NCBI GenBank assembly: GCA_014607495.2
Contig: CP053159.1
Location: 193,501-257,500, forward strand
DNA length: 64,000 bases
DNA from: Carposina sasakii
Taxonomy: Eukaryota > Arthropoda > Insecta > Lepidoptera > Carposinidae
Direction of reading: 5' to 3'
The translations under genes were made by a program, and so were the position numbers. Position 1 is the stretch's first letter, and every line of letters starts with the position of its first letter. Positions 36,153 through 49,620 of the stretch are shown in pieces. The notes below the pieces were generated by a model. It saw only the letters and a list, made by a program, of their open reading frames with translations. It was not told the DNA's origin and made no database searches.

Positions 36153-36485
36153 CAGGATGATTTTTGGTCGTCAACGTTCCCGAAAACTACGGAATCTCCT
36201 CATCATCACGATCATTTTTCTCCATGGAAGCATACCTGGGAAGTGTCTGGTTTCCACAAAGTTGACTAAATAGACTGCGTTTTTCTGCATAAATGCAATA
36301 CACTTTCGCGAAAAATAATTAATATCTGTCTATAAAAAAACTAACATAAACACTAGACACTATAAATTTCCCGTAAGGAATTTAATTTTTTTTTTTTTTT
36401 TATTGTTTTTCTATAAACTTACTTTATTTCATGTATAGAATACGTACCCTTCATTAAAGGTGGCCACAAAAAACATCCTGTATAG
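36153..36485 (+). mobile_element. Family B element nested in family A
   Basis: Starts ACAGGATGATTTTTGGTCGT and ends AAAAACATCCTGTA. It is shorter than other copies through loss in the middle. Confidence 0.8.
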
Positions 36486-36805
36486 TGGGCTATCCATATA
36501 GCTTTTCGCTTAATACCCTTTCTGTTAATTGTATCTAGTATCACTCCAATGGGAAATATACGGACTTAAAATTCTACCCCAGAAGTTGAATTTCTTGTTG
36601 AATACGCAACGAGTGGGGTGCGCCGTGAATACAAAACTACCCCCTTGTTGTGGAGCACCTCAGGTCAAGTGTGTCGGGGATTACTGCTTCATCGCCATAA
36701 ACTGTTATATCTATATATAAAATGAAAGATATGTATACCTGCAGTGGGTAAAATAATCATCTTTCACAATGATGATAAAATTATAACTTATATTAAATTA
36801 TTATT

Positions 36806-36980
36806 ATATTATGGAAGAGTGGATGGAAGGGTTGGAAGGGGAAGACCTCGCCAGACTTTTACCGATCAAATTGGTGAAATTCTAAAGAAAGGTCATCAAG
36901 AGTACCCTAAACCGACGAGCGTATTATGAAGTAGATGAAGCGAAAGAGATGTGTCAGGATCGTCTATAGATCTCTGCCTA
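36806..36980 (+). pseudogene. Degraded LINE C-terminal fragment with frameshift
   Basis: The segment [20 protein letters not shown] is typical of the C-terminal region of insect LINE reverse transcriptases (GRGRPR-x-W/F motif). Similarity then continues in another frame ([17 protein letters not shown]), indicating a frameshift. Confidence 0.55.
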
Positions 36981-36999
36981 TTGAGTAGAAATGTAATCT

Positions 37000-38260
37000 A
37001 TCTAAGTTTTCTATCGTTTTGATAACTATAGACTTGTGGTCAATTAAGCCTTATATCCGTCTTACCTAAGCTACCAAGTGGTTAGATGGACAAGGAAAAT
37101 AACTCGCCCCGCTAAAATCACACAGGTCATCGTTTTGGTTTGATCTATGTAGAAAGTTTACGCAGATTCACAGACTAACCAGACCGCTACTCTTTGATAG
37201 AATTTCCAAAAACCCCAGCAAAACCTCGCACCTTCCGTTCTCACACTCCGAGCGTCAACGGAAAAACTGCACATTTTTTGCTCGTCAATAAGTACCGACT
37301 AGTTACGTCCGAAACATCCATAAAACATCTCATACGCTTAGCGCTGCCCAAAATACGTGTTTGAGATAAGTCGCATCAATTTTTTCGCCTGCGAATCCCC
37401 CGACGACGTCGGCGCGGGTAAAATATTCCCCGTTTTATGCGAGGAATAACAAGCCCGCTAGGCCGGGAGTCGATGTTAAACAATAAAATATTTACGATTC
37501 CAATATACTGGATTGATATTCATTGCGATTGAGAAAGGGAAATAAATGCATATCAATGTTTTGAGCCCTATCTGAGGGTACAATCAAATTAGGTAGGCAC
37601 TTACGAGCCGATGTCGAGGAAATCGTAAACCAAATTGCCATGTCAGAATAAAAAAGCTGCTTCCTTCATAGCATTAGTTATAGCTTCTGCTAAATAATAC
37701 GTCTTGTATTTCTTATTTGGCCATCACTGGCGATATCAAAACGTAACCTACAGACTAGTGGGGCAAGCACGAACCTCTCGATCCTCCTCGTCAAAGTTGT
37801 AAGTATTTTCTATCTCATAGATTTTGCTAACAAGTCAACGTAACGGCGGCGCGTAAAATAATTCATGCTTACTCTACAGAAATCCGACTCAAGTTTGTGG
37901 GAAGATACCATCTAGTATGAGTTCCCTATCGTTAGTTCCTCTTACCTTCCGAAATTAAAGGACTAATAATCAGCCTGACTCCCTGACTAAATGCCAAAAA
38001 GAAGCGGAGTGAAAAAACGCACCAGTGAGAGTAAGCGCAAAAAGCGCGGGCTCAGTCGCGGAGCAAAAACACCGCCGGTTGATGTATATTGTATGAGCCG
38101 CTGAATTTCAAGCGCTTTCAGCTTTAATGGATTGTGTATAATCTGAGCTGATCCTCGTCTCCTCGACGAGTAAACAGCGGTAAATAAAGCACCATTTTAT
38201 GCTCAAATAGATAACGAAATAAAAGACAGAAAAAAATAAAACTTTGACACAACATAGAGG
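37000..38260. other. Gene-free stretch, possible conserved noncoding
   Basis: Complex, repeat-poor sequence with a CG-rich patch around 37,390-37,460. No open frame with exon-like borders is convincing. Confidence 0.35.
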
Positions 38261-38262
38261 TA

Positions 38263-38455
38263 ATCAGCTGCACCTCCTTCCGTACCTACACGTTGTAAAA
38301 GTCTACTAAAAAACTCGGGCATTCTTCCAGGTGACTAGCAACTTGTCACTGATCATCTGTCCCTGTTATGCTTAACATGACTGTGGGAAATTCCTTATGA
38401 TTCTGCACTTCTGGCTACCCCATTTCGGAAACATAAGCCTGTCTATGTATCGTAC
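38263..38455 (+). repeat. Family R fragment
   Basis: CAGCTGCACCTCCTTCCGTA, GACTAGCAACTTGTCACTGA and CTTCTGGCTACCCCATTTCG match in order. Confidence 0.6.
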
Positions 38456-39124
38456 AATATCGAGGGAAAGCTGTCTAAATTTGACTAAAGAGCCAGTCAA
38501 ACGCTTCATAAAGCTTATCTTTTACTATGTTGAGGTCTATTCAAAAAAACCTCTAAGTAACGTTTATCTTAAATCTCGTCCACACTACTATCATAAATCA
38601 TCTCGGAGATTAAAAAGAAACGCCCAGTCACAAGTCACAGTGACCTCGTGAATGGGGCTGAGGTATGAAATATAAATATTGGCGAGTAGAGTAAAGATGG
38701 ACGATAGATATCCGGCCAGTTACTCGGCCTAGTCACGACTGAAATATTAATCACGCGGTATACAGCGGAAAAATTTCATAAAGTGTATATTTATGATAAT
38801 AGAATAGACTGATTTTGTAGTGCCAAGTCATGACGGACTTCGACAAAAAAAGCTATCCGGAAAAGCTTTGAATAAGACTGAATTTTTTGTTAGGATAACT
38901 AGGATAGTTATGTAGTTAAGTTATCCGATATTGTCATATTTTAAACATCTTAGATCTTTATCTCAAGGAACGTGTTAAACTAAATAAAGCGCTGAAAATT
39001 GGTCCAATTTAGCGTCTTTTCAACGCTCGCTCGCGATGGCTTAGGCGAGCTTCGAGTACTTAACTCTTTTAAGAACAAAATACTTTCACATATTTATAAA
39101 GACGTACATGTACTCACACACACA

Positions 39125-39340
39125 CATCAGCCTATTGCAGTCCACTGCTGGACGTAGGTCTTGCCCATAGAGGGGGTTTTATCCATAGTGACTACGCTGG
39201 GCAGGTGACCGTAGTGTGATTTTTCGGACTATTTTATCAACACAGGAGGCGCTGGCGCCCGCCTCTCGGAAACACTTAATCGCCTCTTATGATACCAACA
39301 GGCAGAGCTATCTACTCTGCCGACACCACACGACAAGTAT
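39125..39340 (-). mobile_element. Second copy of the GATGAT-tailed SINE, minus
   Basis: CAGCCTATTGCAGTCCACTG at the left and CTACTCTGCCGACACCAC at the right are the reverse of 28152-28415, with internal differences. Confidence 0.65.
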
Positions 39341-41559
39341 ATAGGTACATATTAACATATAGATACATAAATACATAAAGTAACTTAAGGTATAAACGAC
39401 GATACCCTTAAACAAGCTGATCGTTAGTAACGTTGTCAACGTTGGTTTGCACTTTTGCTATTAGTGCACGACTCACACACAACAGGATGATAATGGCGGA
39501 TCCGCGTCGCGAAGATAAAGAGGTGTCATCAATCATCAAAGATAATGCGTTCAGGACAACCCTTTGGCGAACACCTCGATACATCTCTATCAATCACTTG
39601 TAGATACTCTTCTAATGGAACATAACACTGCCTTTATGTGACTATTACTTCCCTATGACAGTCTAAACATGATTAGGATAGTAAGTACCTACCTACCTAC
39701 CTTAACTACGCACGTAGTATTTTTTCCAAAACTACGGTACATACCTATACACTAATGTTTTATCTATTCAGTGCACAATTATGTTAGATTAGGTACGGTA
39801 CGTACTAGATTATTCGCCTTAACCAATCTATTCCAGAAGGCAGATACCTACTTTGGGGAATCGGGCTTCACTAGCTAAGTATTATTTAAACAGTTTTTAG
39901 AAAAACATGTACTTATGTAACATAGATATGTTGGTACTTAAATGTAGCAAGTTTTATGAAATATTACCTTCCTATATGTAGGTAACAAAGTTTCACATAA
40001 TAACTACATTTATTTACCATCAAAAATATATGACCGAAATAGCAGTCGCCATTAAAATCCGCGGTACATTATCGCAAAAGAAAACAGCGTCCAAATGTAT
40101 GGCCGCCGTGAAAAAACAATAAAATATTTAACTACGACACGCCTCGTGGACGTTCCGTTTCCGACGTAATAACCGTGGACAATATCCGTTACGATTTATA
40201 ATGTATCTTGTTTTATTACCATAGGGCGAGTAATGCCGATATCGCCGTAACTGCTGGTCGCGGAGGATGTCTATAAAACGAAGGCTTGACCTCCGGAGTT
40301 TCAAGCTTTATGTTTTATAAGACAGCGGATTTCACAGTCGACTGACTGGCCATGTAGGAACCTGGGTAATCCTGGCAGAATTGTGGGGAAAACGGATTTA
40401 ACGATAAAGACCGTGACTTTTTAAATAAAATTGTTAGGATTGGCATAAAAGGCCTTGTCCATCAGAGGCATTCCGCGTCGGTAATAGCAATGCCATATTC
40501 CCGCTTTACGAGAGCCCAGGATGTAGTAGTAATAGTAAAATGATCTTAATATCGCATAAAACCTTTTGTAGGTGACATCCGGCAAATTTCGACACAATAT
40601 TACTACTAGCCGCGTTTTATTTCGCAACGAAGCGAAGTGCTCCGCCCACTCTCGCCGTTGTCATCGCTAATTTCATAATAGAACTATCAAGGCTTGAACG
40701 TTGACTAAACTGACATTTCCGTCTTTTTATAACATCGTGGTTACGAGGTGGGCAATGGGCAGTTTATAATGAGTACCTGACACGCAGCGGGCTGCATGCG
40801 CTAGGGTCTGCCCCCTAGTTACACGGTTGCGGTGTGAAATATTCAAATTTGTGTTATCGATAGCTAATTTACGTAATGTGGGTGATAGAGTGCTAATTAT
40901 ACCTAATACATTACATTTCATATGCATATGGCGATATGCAAAGTATTGACTATAAATCTTGAGTTTCTTGGAAAAAAGTAGTAGGTCGATTAATTTGCAT
41001 TTGTTTCATTACTTTGTTAACCTGTACCTAGATATTCTGCAGATTAAACTTTGGCATTTTAATCAGATATATAACATCCAAACACCTCACACACCAAATC
41101 ATCACCAAATTCAAAAGACTCTCCTAAAAAAAAAGTAAAATAATAAAAATGTTTTAGCTTTTTATAAATTGGCGCACGTTTCTCGGCGAGGAACAACAAA
41201 AGCCGTCAAATTGCGCAGACGGACGGACAAAGCCGGGGGTCGCGCGAATTTATACTAAATCCTCACCGAATGCAGCCAACATAATGCACAAAAAGCACTT
41301 TGCATTGCGAGCTCTGTTACGAATCTCGATCGTATCGCACAAGCAACAAGATCGTCTAACGCTTCAAGTGTATAGGTAAAATGTGTACAATTTTAGCGCA
41401 ATACCCTCTGCTTGCATTTACGTCGGATTATTCGTAATGGTCAATACCTACAATAGGTAAAGTGAATGTTTTTTGCACGGATTAACGAGACGTGGGAGAG
41501 TAAATTTTGTTCATGACTTTTTTTATTGCAGTAAAATGTTTTTTCATCGCACTTAAATA
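39341..41559. other. Gene-free stretch
   Basis: Repeat-poor, with less AT-rich blocks at 40,020-40,330 and 41,160-41,340. Short frames only; nothing recognised. Confidence 0.35.
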
Positions 41560-41735
41560 TACAGGGTGTAACAAAAAGGGTATGTTAAGCGAAAAGCTAG
41601 AAACAAATCTTTCGAAATGTTTATTTTTTAGTTAGCATGGAGAATTCCTAAACAACTCAGGAATGTTTCATACAATCTTAAAAAATAAACATGTGATTTC
41701 GACCTAGGTACTTCTAAACATACCCTTTTTGTAGA
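41560..41735. mobile_element. Family A hairpin MITE, internally deleted
   Basis: Starts TACAGGGTGTAACAAAAAGG, contains AAATAAACATGTGATTTCGA, and ends in CATACCCTTTTTGTAG without the usual terminal repeat. Confidence 0.7.
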
Positions 41736-44700
41736 CACTTGTTAGTAGTACTCGTTAGGTAAGTGGGTAGGCATTGGTTTAAATGAAACACTTAGGTAGA
41801 CATTATCAAGATTTCACTAAAAGCTCAGAAATTGTCATAAGTAATTATAGGTACAAATACCAGTAACTTGTTGCCATAGATAAAATAGGCTTTTACTGGG
41901 AATAAAGTTACGCCAGTATTAAGAATTGGTTTCCAAGTAGGTACCTATTTAGGTAGGTAATTATAATTAAAGCTATCCCCGGCCATCACAAAAAAAACTT
42001 AAGTAAAGCGCTCCTTAAACACCATTCAAAAAGAAATCACAGAACACTTGAGCTCACAACAAACGAAACACATAACGTAATGCGATCCCTTATTCGAAAT
42101 ACCTAACATCAGCACACCTCCACAAATCGTAATCCTCTTAGAAAACATTTCCAATTTAAAAAGAATTCCACTCTTATCCCTCTGGAGGAGGCACGCGTAA
42201 AAAATAAAAGGAAAACTGCGACACGCGCGTCTATAGCTATAGGTATGTAACACGGTTTTCACTGGCCCCTCTCGATTCTTTACAGGTCGCTTCTTCCTAC
42301 GAGAAAGCATCTATTGAAACTCCACTCAGGCCGTGTTAGCTATCTATTTAGTATAAAAAGGGTCGAGAATTTCTGGAGATCCTTTTTTATCCGGAGGTGG
42401 AGACCCCACCTCCCGGCGACCCGGCTCAGGGCCGTATAACTAAAAAAGCCCATACGAGTTTCACAATCAAAAAGTTGTTTTATGTAGTAAGTAGCTCTGT
42501 TGGTACAGATATCTAAGTAGGTACAATTTAAATCTAAATCCTTTATATTGATAATTTTACAATAGAAGGCTGCCTCGTTAGAGAAGCTAGAGAGAAGCAA
42601 CATGATAAGTATTAAAAGAATTTTGTAATAAATATTTCTCTGCATTACCTAAAAAATACTTAGGTAGCTATATAATATATCAATCGTGATCCGAAGGTAT
42701 GTGAATCCACGCCATGGTACAGGAAGTAAATAGACGATATAGTAAGTATTTCACCGGAATCGTTCACATAAACCAAGCACGCGGAAAGCGAACGACTCGT
42801 GTAAAAGGTACGCAGGCTCAAGTAGCGCGCTCTTTTGATATTTATCTGAATTGTACGTACTCAAGGAAATTGATAAAAGGTTCTCGTAACAAGTGCGATT
42901 TGTGCATCCCCGTAAGGGAGCCTTGGGCATCTGAAATATTTAAGGGGCCTGAATTTGATTCCGTTTGAAGCGACTCTCCAGCCCGCAATTGGATCACACG
43001 AGCGGTTACTGCGCCGCTCTACACGCTATTTCACTGGAATCGACTTATCCAAGCAAATTCGATTCGAATTGCCCCAACTGAACTTAAAGTAACATTTTTT
43101 TACCCTCCCAATTGTGAATCGCTTCGAGCTTTTGTTTGAAAATATGATTAAGTAGGTAGGCAGGATTTATTTTTATTGTCAGATTTTGACAAGATTGTTA
43201 TCGATAATAATGAAGACCAAGGACTCTAACTTTAGATACTTATCCAACGGGCATTCATACGTTACCTACTTAGATGTAGTTCGTACCTAGTGGATACTAG
43301 GTAGTCATACAAGCAATAGTGGATAATTAGCCATTAAAGCTTTTAAAAATAGACATACCTACCTATCTAACAGCCAATTTCTATCTGATCTTGAGAGATT
43401 TTTTGCATATCTCAGATTTAATCTTCAATTGTTTTCATACAAAATAATCCGACATTCTTTTTGATCTCTCGTATTGAAATTGGCCGTAAGACATGACATT
43501 AAAATACATTTTGTACCTTCTATAGTTATTTAGTAACTAGGTTCTTATTATAATTATGTATGTAAAAGAGGCAGTGGCATATAGCAAAATAGACAGGTAC
43601 CTACTATTTTCGTGGACAATAGGTACTTACATAATTTTATTTTATGGTTATCCATTATATCAATTTCATAATATAATCCTGTCGTACGACCGTAGGTGAT
43701 CCACCTGGACCCGCCCAAGATTGTACTTCAATATCAAAACAAGAAATAGAGAACATAGTAAAATCCACATAAGACGATCCCGGCGCGCCTGGGGATCGGT
43801 TAACCCGCGTTACTCGGCGCGTCCCGGCGGGAGAGTCCTCCGACTTTCCACAAAGAAAATACCAATCAAAATTTGATTTACCGCCTCCCGCGGCCATACA
43901 TCAAACCAGTCTAATCCGCGGAAAGAGCGAGCCTAAAATCTAAGGGGATCGCAAACGCTGTCGAATTGAAAATCCTAGCTGTTCGCCTCTCTCTTTAATA
44001 TTTATGACTCCGTAAAAAATACGGCGAGAGCCTATGAATAAATATAGGAGAAGCTCCTCGCCGCAACGTTAGTTATGTATGGACTGAATAATCTAAATAA
44101 GCATTTCAAGAAACTGCTGACATGAAAAATTACCATTCCATTGGTGACATATCTGTATAGGTATACCAAGTTAAGAAAATGTATTTTCGCTATAGGAGGC
44201 ACATTTGTTGCTTACGCAGGTTATTCAAAGTTTTACGTAATTCTGGCCACCGTACATTTATCTTAACATACCCCGACTTCATCCCCTTTTGATCCCCCGG
44301 CCACCCCACCCCCCGCGATGATCGCATGTTGTATCTCTTTACAAAATATGTAGGTACCATTATACGACCAACCGTCGCTCAATATTCAGTAGCATATAAA
44401 ATCGTATTGGACTTTTTGATCAGCTACCATATTCCATATGTAATCAAATTCCGGGGCATCGAAATATTATGTAAAATACAAAGGGATTACTACTTATCGG
44501 GAGGTTCAGTCGAATTTAGATTACTTCAGCAGATTTAATGGTAGATTTTAATAGGTTCTCTTTACTGTAGGTACCTACCCTAGGTACGTACCGACTGACG
44601 TAGTCGATTCAACTGTGAAACTTATTTGAATACCTAAGTTCTATCTTTACCAAGTATACTTGAACAATATCTAAGTGCTCAAAAAAATTGCATAAATAAA

Positions 44701-45171
44701 ATATCAAATACCTATGTCTGTATCCCATCATGAGCATAATGTCGATGTGGGCGAGATAGTGCAATAAAAAAATTACTAGCAAGAAACAAAAGTTTCCCCC
44801 ATGCGGCGGCAATTTTGCATCAGGATCGATCGCCGGAGGGTCCGGCGGAGGGACCGGTGAGCTATGTCGCATTAGGGAGTTTGCATGGGGTCACCGTAAG
44901 CCGTTTCCGATAAGGCCCCCTGGCAGACAGAGTTTCGGACTTTCGGCATTTTCCCGGCTCAATATTCGCTTATCTGCGTGCCACACTCGCCAGCGGTGCA
45001 CGCGGGATGAATAATGCATCGACGCTCGTCACTTCACTCCCTAAATTGAAATTAATATTTTTTTCCTAAAATTCAGAATTTGGTGTCTGCTGTTTCTGAA
45101 ATTGTGTAGGCGAATTCATGCAGCGATGACTAATTTATCAGTGATCGAAAAGTCGGATGCACATTATTATT
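41736..45171. other. Gene-free stretch with one element copy
   Basis: Besides 43369-43489, blocks at 42,700-43,060, 43,680-44,050 and 44,720-45,020 look unique and less AT-rich. The 84-codon frame at 42714-42968 has no recognisable motif. Confidence 0.35.
43369..43489 (+). mobile_element. Short element with CAATTT/AAATTGGCCGT ends, copy 3
   Basis: ACAGCCAATTTCTATCTGAT to TTGAAATTGGCCGTAAG, with about 20 bp lost internally. Confidence 0.7.
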
Positions 45172-45438
45172 ATACAGGGTGTAACAAAAGGGGTATGTTA
45201 AGCGAAAAGCTATGTACATAGCCCACTATAGAGGACCTATTTACAAAGTTTGAGACTCGAAATCACATGTTTATTTTTCAAGATTGCATGAACATTTCTG
45301 AGTTGTTTAGGAATTCTCCATACTATCTGGAAAAATAAAGATGCGATTTTGAGTCTGAAATTTTGGAAATAGGTTCTCTATAGTGGGCTATGTACATAGC
45401 TTTTCGCTTAACATACCCCTTTTGTTACACCCTGTATA
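45172..45438. mobile_element. Family A hairpin MITE, nearly intact
   Basis: Ends ATACAGGGTGTAACAAAAGG and CCTTTTGTTACACCCTGTAT. Both arms carry GTTAAGCGAAAAGCTATGTA or its complement. This is the best consensus-like copy in the window. Confidence 0.85.
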
Positions 45439-46419
45439 TACACTAGGTATTTACCTCAGAACATTGAATTACCTACCGAGCAAAAGTGATGAGATGAGGA
45501 GCTAATTTCGCATTAGTTACATATCTAATTTTACCTATTACGTATTCATTTGGAATAGAACATTTTAAAAATAGGTAAGTAGACAATTATATACCTACTC
45601 GTAATCTAAATGACTAAGAGAACGGCTCACAAACCACCTGAACCACCCCCAATCGATTACAGAAGGTACGCAAAAAAGGGCTCCAGGAGTGTCAAGATTG
45701 AGACTTCGGAGGGGCCGTGCGTCACTCCTCTGCGAGATAGATATCCATTTTACTCACTTTTTACGAGCCCGAGGGTGTCACGCAAAAAAATGAATAAGGA
45801 AATTTACCTAATGGCCACAATTCTTTATACTCTATCTCCATTGTCGTGAGGACAATGCTGTAATGGAGGGATGACGTGAGTGGAATCCGCTGACGATTTC
45901 ATTCTTTTCATATTTCACTCTCTTTTTTATTTGAAATGTCCGTGAGGTACCTATTACATTGTATGATCCTATGTATAAATATTTGATCTACCTAGATATG
46001 CCTGCTAAATCTGCATGATAAGACAAAACATGCATAGGTAGGTATTTATAGAAGGTATAGCGATGTAATGATGTACGAGTACTGGGTAATGTGTATAAAA
46101 TGCTGATTTGACAGAATAGTAGGTTAGGACCTTACTTACCTATGTTCTAACATATCTCTACTTAGATACCGGCTGATAATGATACAACTTTAGGATTGGT
46201 TGGTATTGTGATTTTTCGATTCTATTTCCACCACACTACTAAAACCAAGTAGCTAGGTAAAGCGGCCAAGAACGAGTTGGAGTCGCCCATGAAGGATTCC
46301 GTATTAAAGGTAAATGGCAGTTTACGATTTATGACGTACCTATTAAAAAACTACTTACTAGATCTCGTTTAAAGTAATTTTCGGTGGCATTTTGCATGAT
46401 AATGTAGGTACATCATTTT

Positions 46420-46840
46420 TTTTTCAGTTTTATCACTCTCTTATTTTAGAAGTTACAGGAGGGACACACATTTTACCACTTTGGAAGTGTCTCTCGCGCA
46501 AACTATTCAATTTAGAAAAAAAATCATATTACAAATCTCAATATCATTTTTGAAGACCTATCCATAGATACCACACACGTATGGGTCTGATGAAAAAAAA
46601 ATTAGTTTCAGTTCAAAGTATGGGGAACCCCCAAAATTTTGTTTTTTTTTAATATTTTTATGTAAATTTCTTAATACGGTTCACAGAATACATCTAGGTA
46701 CTTATCAAGTTTCAACAGTATAGTTCTTATAGTTTCGGAAAAGGTGGCTGTGACATACTTACCTACGGACGGACAGACAGACAGACATGACGAAACTATA
46801 ATGGTTCCGTTTTTTGCCATTTGGCTACGGAAGCCTAAAA
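46420..46840 (+). repeat. Dispersed repeat with GGACAGACAGACAGACATGA motif
   Basis: Contains ACGGACAGACAGACAGACAT and GGTTCCGTTTTTTGCCATTT, text I know as a very common lepidopteran interspersed repeat. No coding frame. Confidence 0.5.
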
Positions 46841-46854
46841 ATGAATAGCTAAAT

Positions 46855-47075
46855 GTGTTGCTAAGCGGAAATCTCGAGAACAGCTGAACCGATTTCGCTA
46901 ATAGTTTTTTAGAAAATTCGTTGAAGTACGAGAATGGTTCTTACGGCGGAAAAAAATTTAAAAAATTCCTGAAAATCTAAAAACAACACTTTTCTATTGC
47001 AGGCGCCTAGGACTTAATCCACATGAAATTGCATTTCACGCGTGCAAAGCCGGGGCGGATCGCTAGTTTTTAATG
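46855..47075 (-). repeat. LINE-like 3' tail repeat, minus
   Basis: CTCGAGAACAGCTGAACCGA and CGCGTGCAAAGCCGGGGCGG are characteristic; related to 2000-2075 in reverse. Confidence 0.5.
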
Positions 47076-47099
47076 AAAATAAGCATTGCATGGATAGAT

Positions 47100-48803
47100 A
47101 AATAGATGAAAATATGTTTCTTTATTTTTCAAATAGGTTACTCTAAGTTATGGAAAGTTCCCACCTACCACTTGTGTAGGTAATTTCATAGGTAGTATAG
47201 ATAGATATATAATGAGGAATGGGATATCCTAAAATTATTTCATAAATCACAAATAAGTATAAGTACCCAAAACTATGCAGTCACACCTTTTCATATGACT
47301 ATGAGAAATCTGTACATACCTACCTAATAAAGATAATAATATTTTTAAATAGGTAGGTAAGTAGCTCGTAGGTATAAATAAAATATTAGATAACAAGATA
47401 GGTAGGTACATATAATAATAATAACAAACTTTTATTTATAAAATTAATAATCTAAGGAATAGTCTACATTTTGTTGTATTCTTGGTAGGTAATTAATTTA
47501 GTTGTGAAAATAATATAAATTTACAATAATAGTTATTATTTAACTCACCACATATTGTATAGGTATCCAGCCACACAAGATTTCACTATCTATCACACTA
47601 AAACAATTTAAAAAATTAAATATAAAACCGGAAAACTTGGATATTTTTTATTATATACATTGATCAATCACCATACCTGTATACACAAATGAGTACACAA
47701 ATTATGCTGTAACTGAATATATTATACACTAGTTGACAGCAGGAGTTTAAAAATGGAACTACCGTAGAACAGGGATCGAGCTCCTCCGAGTGGTGCCCGA
47801 AGTGATTCTGTCCCGGCCAAATAGATTCAAATTTTCTCAAACTCTGAGCTCCTATTGGATAACACATCCCTTACCCTTTTGCGCCTGTGCTAAAAAGGAA
47901 GGGTTAAAAAACTTACCCCTTTTTATTCACCCCTCACCCTTCAAATTTGTTTTAAAAGCAATAAAGCATGAAGCAATATGAAAGAAACGGTAACAGTAAG
48001 AAACAATAATATTGATGATTTACCTTAAGTAACAAATTAAATAGCGACAAGATAGGATCATAAGGGTTTGTTTTTCAATTAAGTATGACAACACATAAAT
48101 AGACAGGTAGGTAGTAATAACACCAAGATATAAAAAAAAGTTAAATCCGCTACAAATCATTTAACCACTAGCAACTATTTCGTGCTAGGTAGATAATCAA
48201 CTACTTACATAATAATAAATGAAAAACTTTTATTTCAGTAATTTTACCTATAAAGAATATACTTACTCTTTACCTATGTATTACAATCAATCACCCGAAC
48301 TTTTGCGCGGCATAAAAATTCAAAAAATAGTCGGAAACGTCACCGAAAGAGACGTTTCATTTTACGCATATTGCTAGTTGCTATTTTCATAGTTTTCTAT
48401 TCAAATATGTTGTTTCGTAGATAATTTATAAATAACTGAAATATGTTTGTTAAAGCAGTATTACATAAATACGTTTTTATTTTTATGACATTATTCGATA
48501 GCTATTTTAATTATTTTCCTATCGCAATTTGGTTAGCGTGAAAATAAACAAATGCTGCGTTTTGTTATGACATTTCATTGATGCTATGATTGTTAAACTT
48601 TTATACGAATGCGACATTTATTTATACGAAGTTACTATATGAAAGATTATTTCGGTAATTTAATTAAAGAATATCTCATCTAGAAATACGTTAAATTTAA
48701 AATTAAATCTAAGAATATTATTGGTCGTATTGGTCATTTTGAAATAAATCTGAGCCTTGAGTTTAAACGTGACAGACAACGTCATCGTTCGTTAGTTGTT
48801 TAT
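47100..48803. other. Very AT-rich gene-free stretch before the palindrome
   Basis: Low-complexity AT-rich sequence with TAGGTAGGTA-type motifs. A short patch at 47760-47850 resembles a SINE-like piece (GGGATCGAGCTCC). No gene. Confidence 0.4.
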
Positions 48804-49620
48804 TAGTTTATCCCGAAGGAAAGGCAAGGGGAACTAAGCCCATACAGCCATTGTCTTTAGTAAATGATTTCTGAATTTATGATGGATGCTAATGATGATG
48901 ATGAAATGGAAGCGTCGGGAAAATCCTCAAGAACAAATGTAAAATTAGTCAAAATGAAAAATAATCGCAGAAACAACGTACATGGGCCCATGAAGAGATC
49001 GTATTCCGGCTAAAGTTTTACTCAGCTTACCTGCGTATAAAACCATGCACACGCACTAGATTCACATCACAAGTAATCAAAATATAACTTATCTACCAGA
49101 AAACATCACTTTGCATGTGTCCGCAAGCCATTTACAAATATTTTTTTTATTTTCACAAGAAAATTACACCAGCACCCTTCCAGCTTTTCCCGCCGAATCC
49201 CATCGTTCGTTAGGGATTCGGCGGGAAAAGCTTGAAGGGAGCGGGTGTAATTTTTTTGTGAAAATTAAAATTTGTAGATAACTTGCATGAGTCCGTAAAG
49301 TGATGTTTTCTAGGAGATGAGTTATATTTTGTTTACTTGTGATGTGAATCTAGTGCGTGTGCATGGTTTTATATGCAGGTAAACTGAGTAAAACTTTAGC
49401 CGGAATACGATCTCTTCATGGGCTCATGTAAGATGTTTCTGCAATTTTTTTTTATGATTTTGACTTAGACTGATTTTGACTAATTTTACCCTTGTTCTTG
49501 AGGATTTCCCGATGTTTCCATTACTCATCATCAATCATCCATCATATATTCAGAAATCATTTACTAGAGACAATGGCTGTATGGGCTTAGTTCCCATTGC
49601 CTTTCCTTCGGGATAAACTA
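48804..49620. repeat. 817-bp near-perfect inverted repeat (palindrome)
   Basis: The left arm (48804-49200) is matched in reverse complement by the right arm (49214-49620) along nearly its whole length, with a few substitutions and small indels. The outer ends pair as TAGTTTATCC and GGATAAACTA. The centre pairs as CTTTTCCCGCCGAATCC and its complement around a 13-nt loop, CATCGTTCGTTAG. The same 13 nt occur at 48783-48795, just outside the left arm. No target-site duplication is evident. It ends 134 bp before the TMEM147 start codon, so it lies in or next to that promoter or 5' UTR. It could be a foldback element or an inverted duplication made by template switching. Confidence 0.9.

Larger units (their letters stand above)
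35475..36528. mobile_element. Family A hairpin MITE split by a LINE fragment and a family B MITE
   Basis: Family A begins at ACAGGGTGTAACAAAAGGGG and runs to about 35620. It is interrupted by a minus-strand LINE fragment (35640-36070), resumes as AAAAATAAACATGTGATTTC (near 36101), is interrupted again by a family B copy (36153-36485), and ends with GCTTTTCGCTTAATACCC. This gives a clear insertion order: A first, then LINE and B. Confidence 0.75.
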
